The position numbers and the translations under genes were made by a program. Below are positions 60,728-64,000 of a stretch of 64,000 nucleotides of DNA, piece by piece; the stretch's first letter is position 1, and the number at the start of each line of letters is the position of its first letter. This DNA comes from Orbilia blumenaviensis (Eukaryota; Ascomycota; Orbiliomycetes; Orbiliales; Orbiliaceae), in contig JAVHNS010000003.1 of the NCBI GenBank assembly GCA_036872755.1, positions 1,364,001 through 1,428,000 of the forward strand, in the 5' to 3' direction. The notes beneath the pieces are model-generated. The model made no database searches, was not told the origin of the DNA, and was given only the letters and a program-made list of their open reading frames with translations.

Positions 60728-62698
60728 ATGTCCAACGTTCGGAAGCGCCAAAATGCGAAGATCCCCAAACCCGACGAGCCTATTGGTGCTTCCGAAAATA
60801 ACAACGTTGGCTCCACCGAACCGGTGAGCACCAACGTTGACCAACCAGACCAGCCGTCGGGCACACCGGATGACAGTAATGAAGAATACGATGCCGCGGG
60901 TTTGAGCGACGTCGTCAAGTATGGCAAAGACAAAGCCAAGGAATCAATCAATAAACATCGCAAGCACAGTCACCACACAATTGTCTTTATTATAGGCGGT
61001 CTCGTGGGAGTCTTGGTTGCGATCTTCTTCCTAAAACAGCAAGACATTGTACAGCTGCCAGATTTCAATCTCGAAGCTTTCACGGATGTCTTACCAATTG
61101 CCATTCTGAATGAGGCCAGAGATATATCAAAACGGCAGAAGGACACCGTCAACTATGATTCCTTCGCAATTGGACTCCGGATGAAGGAGGAAGGCCTCGA
61201 GTCCCACTTCCCAGTGGTAATGGTTCCCGGGGTCATTTCAACGGGTCTCGAAAGCTGGGGAACAAGCGCCAAGTCGTTGCCGTATTTCAGGAAACGTCTC
61301 TGGGGGTCGTTTACCATGATGAGGACCCTTATGCTTGATAAGGCCCTGTGGAAGGAGCACATTATGCTGAATAAAACAACAGGCCTGGACCCTGATGGTA
61401 TCAAATTGCGTCCCGCTCAAGGGTTCGATGCAACGGACTTCTTTGTCACCGGATATTGGATCTGGAGCAAAATACTCGAGAACTTAGCAACTCTAGGCTA
61501 CGATCCGACAACTTCATATACTGCCGCATACGATTGGAGGCTGTCGTATATCAACCTTGAAAAGCGGGACCATTATTTTACTAAACTAAAGAACCATATA
61601 GAAACTGCGAAAAAGGTGCACGGCCGCAAGTGCATATTGATATCGCATTCTATGGGCTCCCAGGTTGTCTTTTTCTTCCTAAAATGGGTCGAGGCAATGG
61701 GTGAAAGCTATGGCAACGGCGGCAAAAACTGGGTCGAGGAGCATGTAGAATCCTTTATCAATATTTCAGGCAGCATGCTCGGCGCTGTGAAAGGGATTAC
61801 GGCAGTACTCTCCGGAGAAATGAGAGATACGGTCCAGCTTAACCAGTTCGCTGTGTACGGTTTGGAGAAGTTCTTTTCCAAGGAAGAAAGGGCCGAGATT
61901 CTAAGATCGATGCCTGGAATATCCAGTATGATACCGAAGGGAGGAGAAGCAATATGGGGTAATCTCACTTGGGCACCGGATGACCAAGAAAACCAGACGA
62001 CAAGCTATGGGAACTTTCTCAAGTTCAAGCTCGTCAATGAAACGGAGCGATTTACAAAGAATATGACCATAACGGGAGCAATTAATTACCTACTCGAAAC
62101 CTCAGAACCCTGGTTCCGAGATCAAGTCTTAGGCAGTTATTCCCATGGTGTCGCTTCATCGATTCCTGAAGCAAAGGAAAACGAGGCGGACCCGAGGAAA
62201 TGGATTAATCCGCTCGAGGTCCCTCTGCCATATGCACCAAGCATGAAGATATATTGTTTTTACGGTGTCGGCAAGGGTACCGAAAGAAGTTACTACTATG
62301 TGCAAAACCCTCTGAACGATAGTACAATACAATCGACAATAGACCCGACGGTAAATATAGCGGAGGAGGGAACCGATCATGGGGTGATGACGGGTGAGGG
62401 CGATGGGACCGTTTCCCTGCTCAGCATGGGATTCATGTGTTCGAAAGGATGGAAAATGAAACGATTTAACCCTGCGAAGATCCCGATCAAGACGTTTGAA
62501 ATGCTCCACGAACCGCAGACTTTCGACATGCGAGGAGGCCCTAATACCGCTGATCATGTTGACATTTTGGGAAGACAGCAATTGAACGAACTGATATTGC
62601 GGGTCGCCGCGGGAAAAGGCGACTCTATACCCGAAAAGAAAATCTCGAACATTGACCTGTATGCTTCTCGAATCGACCTCGGAGGGATGGAAGAGTAG
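60728..62698 (+). CDS. lro1: Phospholipid:diacylglycerol acyltransferase (Lro1/PDAT)
   Basis: Single exon, 656 aa, close to yeast Lro1 in length. The frame runs a few codons further upstream only through non-ATG codons, so the ATG at 60728 is the start. A hydrophilic N-terminus (1-80) and one membrane segment (about 84-102) anchor the protein, with the catalytic domain in the ER lumen. The LCAT-family fold is seen in PVVMVPGVISTGLESW, the lid region with LWGSFTMMRTLM, and YDWRLSY. The Ser-Asp-His triad is complete: SHSMG (306-310, Ser308), GDGTV (Asp559) and ADHVDI (His610). The enzyme moves an acyl group from the sn-2 position of a phospholipid to diacylglycerol, giving triacylglycerol. No introns in the coding region, unlike most neighbours. 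Confidence 0.95.
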   Translation: MSNVRKRQNAKIPKPDEPIGASENNNVGSTEPVSTNVDQPDQPSGTPDDSNEEYDAAGLSDVVKYGKDKAKESINKHRKHSHHTIVFIIGGLVGVLVAIFFLKQQDIVQLPDFNLEAFTDVLPIAILNEARDISKRQKDTVNYDSFAIGLRMKEEGLESHFPVVMVPGVISTGLESWGTSAKSLPYFRKRLWGSFTMMRTLMLDKALWKEHIMLNKTTGLDPDGIKLRPAQGFDATDFFVTGYWIWSKILENLATLGYDPTTSYTAAYDWRLSYINLEKRDHYFTKLKNHIETAKKVHGRKCILISHSMGSQVVFFFLKWVEAMGESYGNGGKNWVEEHVESFINISGSMLGAVKGITAVLSGEMRDTVQLNQFAVYGLEKFFSKEERAEILRSMPGISSMIPKGGEAIWGNLTWAPDDQENQTTSYGNFLKFKLVNETERFTKNMTITGAINYLLETSEPWFRDQVLGSYSHGVASSIPEAKENEADPRKWINPLEVPLPYAPSMKIYCFYGVGKGTERSYYYVQNPLNDSTIQSTIDPTVNIAEEGTDHGVMTGEGDGTVSLLSMGFMCSKGWKMKRFNPAKIPIKTFEMLHEPQTFDMRGGPNTADHVDILGRQQLNELILRVAAGKGDSIPEKKISNIDLYASRIDLGGMEE

Positions 62699-64000
62699 GT
62701 ATTTTGTTGAATTTTCCCTGTTTTTTCTTTCCTTGGGTTATATGCGCTATTTCTTAGAAACACCTGCTTGACTGAGCATGGTAGGGTCGAATCAAGGATA
62801 GATTTTTTAATCGGAATTTTTAATCTTGGACGGCAGAAACTTTTGTACATGTATATACTACCTGCTATTTCCTGATCTGGTCGTGATTAGCTCTTCTTCC
62901 TTCTTCTCTTCTTTCCTTCTTTAATTATTTATTTTTACTTCTTTTTTATATTTTTATTGTTTCTTTGCTGGCTTCTAGAATTAAGCATGAGCATCGAATG
63001 CACAGGGCTTCGTTTGTGGTATTTGTGGGTTTTTTATCTCGGATCGAGACAAAGGCTGGAAAAATAATCGAGATCCTGCTAGCTTACTTGCATGTGCGTG
63101 TCTGTCGGCGCCGACTGAGCCCAGAAAAGATCGCATGAAAAAAAAAAAGGAGGCCGACAAGATTTTGAGGACTAATTTCTTTTAGTACTGCAGCTGACGG
63201 TTAAAGAAAATTACATTTTAAACAATGGTATTATTAAAGGGTAATGCGGGAAGATATAAAAAAATACGTAAAGGAAACCCGAACAAACTGTCAATGTAAA
63301 TAAGTTTAAGGGGGAGCTCTAGAGATAGATATTTTAGCTTCGTCGAGCTAGTCCCGTCGGTAGGGACTAAGACAGGCTTCTCTGCCTCTTCCGCGCTGCA
63401 ACTGCTCGAATGCGAGTTAATGTTATAGCAGACTTCCGTCTCCGGTGGTTGTTTTTTATTATTATCCCCAATCAGCTGACTGGTCAAGTATGGCTGGTAC
63501 CTGTGCCTGTGCAGTAGCTACCTAGGTAAGTGTGTAGAGGTGCGTTTATGCTGCTGGGTAGGTATGTACCGGTCGAGTACGAGTCGAATCGAGTCGAGCG
63601 GGATCAGATATATACCCAGAAAGCCCTCGAGCCAGCCTGCCCGCTCGACGACGACACTTACTCCTTCCCCCGCCTCCTATTGGCATTTTATATAGGGCAG
63701 CTGGATTCGAACATCAGATTTAGCTTTTCGGACTCGATTCGAATTCTCCACCCGGGCCTGGATTTTGTTATCTGCGGCATTATTGATATCATTCCGGCCG
63801 GGGCCAACTCCACCGCACTGTCACTGCACTACCAGGTACCGCACAACTGTCAAAGGAAAGAAAGTATCGGATCACTAAGTGGCTATCAGCCTCTCGCCTT
63901 TACCTTGGGGGTTGCTTTGTCTTGCCGGAGTCGAGAAAGGATCAGACGATTTTTTTTTATTATTTTTTTTATATCATTATCATTATTATCATTATCAATC
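62699..64000. other. PDAT 3' flank and right-hand intergenic edge
   Basis: T-rich 3' flank (62700-62970), then non-coding sequence. Near 63511-63600 there are tacctaggta-type words and a gtcga-rich run (63571-63600). The last 60 bp are TTA-rich. No gene is supported before the window ends. Confidence 0.6.

Noticed and set aside
63690..63725. gttcgaatcc on the minus strand, a perfect B-box core
   Set aside because: The bases on both sides do not pair into a T-stem and no tRNA body can be folded around it.

Overview
The window is nuclear DNA of a filamentous ascomycete (Pezizomycotina). Eleven complete protein genes and one 5'-truncated gene can be read. Most carry 1 to 7 short introns (about 54 to 129 nt) with GTRNGT-type donors and TAG/CAG acceptors, often with a CTAAC/CTAAT-like branch site. 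All recognised proteins are eukaryotic. Nothing bacterial, viral or organellar was seen. A secreted GLEYA-type adhesin would suit Orbiliomycetes (nematode-trapping fungi), but this placement is an inference.

Layout. 1-8.6 kb is gene-dense: the 3' part of splicing factor Isy1, the mitochondrial ribosome-assembly GTPase Mtg1 (minus), a Bor1-type anion transporter (8 exons) and a Ppn2-type vacuolar metallophosphoesterase. 8.6-32.8 kb is gene-poor: one degraded coding-like relic (11.3-12.3 kb) and one HAL4/Oca2-type protein kinase (21.06-23.16 kb) with a long pyrimidine-rich leader carrying short upstream ORFs. This block also holds all of the very long (20 to 33 nt) A or T homopolymer tracts, two of them as T-then-A inverted pairs. 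32.8-34.1 kb holds the secreted GLEYA protein with Thr/Lys tandem repeats (minus). 36.3-56.7 kb is again gene-dense: a CCDC97-like protein, a PROPPIN (Hsv2/WIPI4 type, minus), dynein light intermediate chain, a Gyp2-type GRAM/TBC/EF-hand RabGAP (minus), an EF-hand/coiled-coil protein with a C-terminal membrane segment, an Inp54-like inositol 5-phosphatase (minus) and an unrecognised two-exon gene. 56.7-60.7 kb is non-coding. 60.7-62.7 kb is the acyltransferase Lro1/PDAT.

Functional picture. These are mostly independent housekeeping genes; there is no operon-like or secondary-metabolite cluster. Several act in membrane traffic and lipid signalling (PROPPIN, dynein chain, RabGAP, 5-phosphatase, PDAT), and two relate to pre-mRNA splicing (Isy1, CCDC97-like). 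Neighbouring genes are frequently convergent or divergent. No tRNA, rRNA, intact transposon or CRISPR array was found. I did not find a clear previously undescribed system. The best candidates for a second look are the charged insert in the Ppn2-like enzyme, the paired homopolymer tracts, the kinase leader, the EF-hand membrane protein, the relic at 11.3 kb and the unrecognised 473-aa protein.
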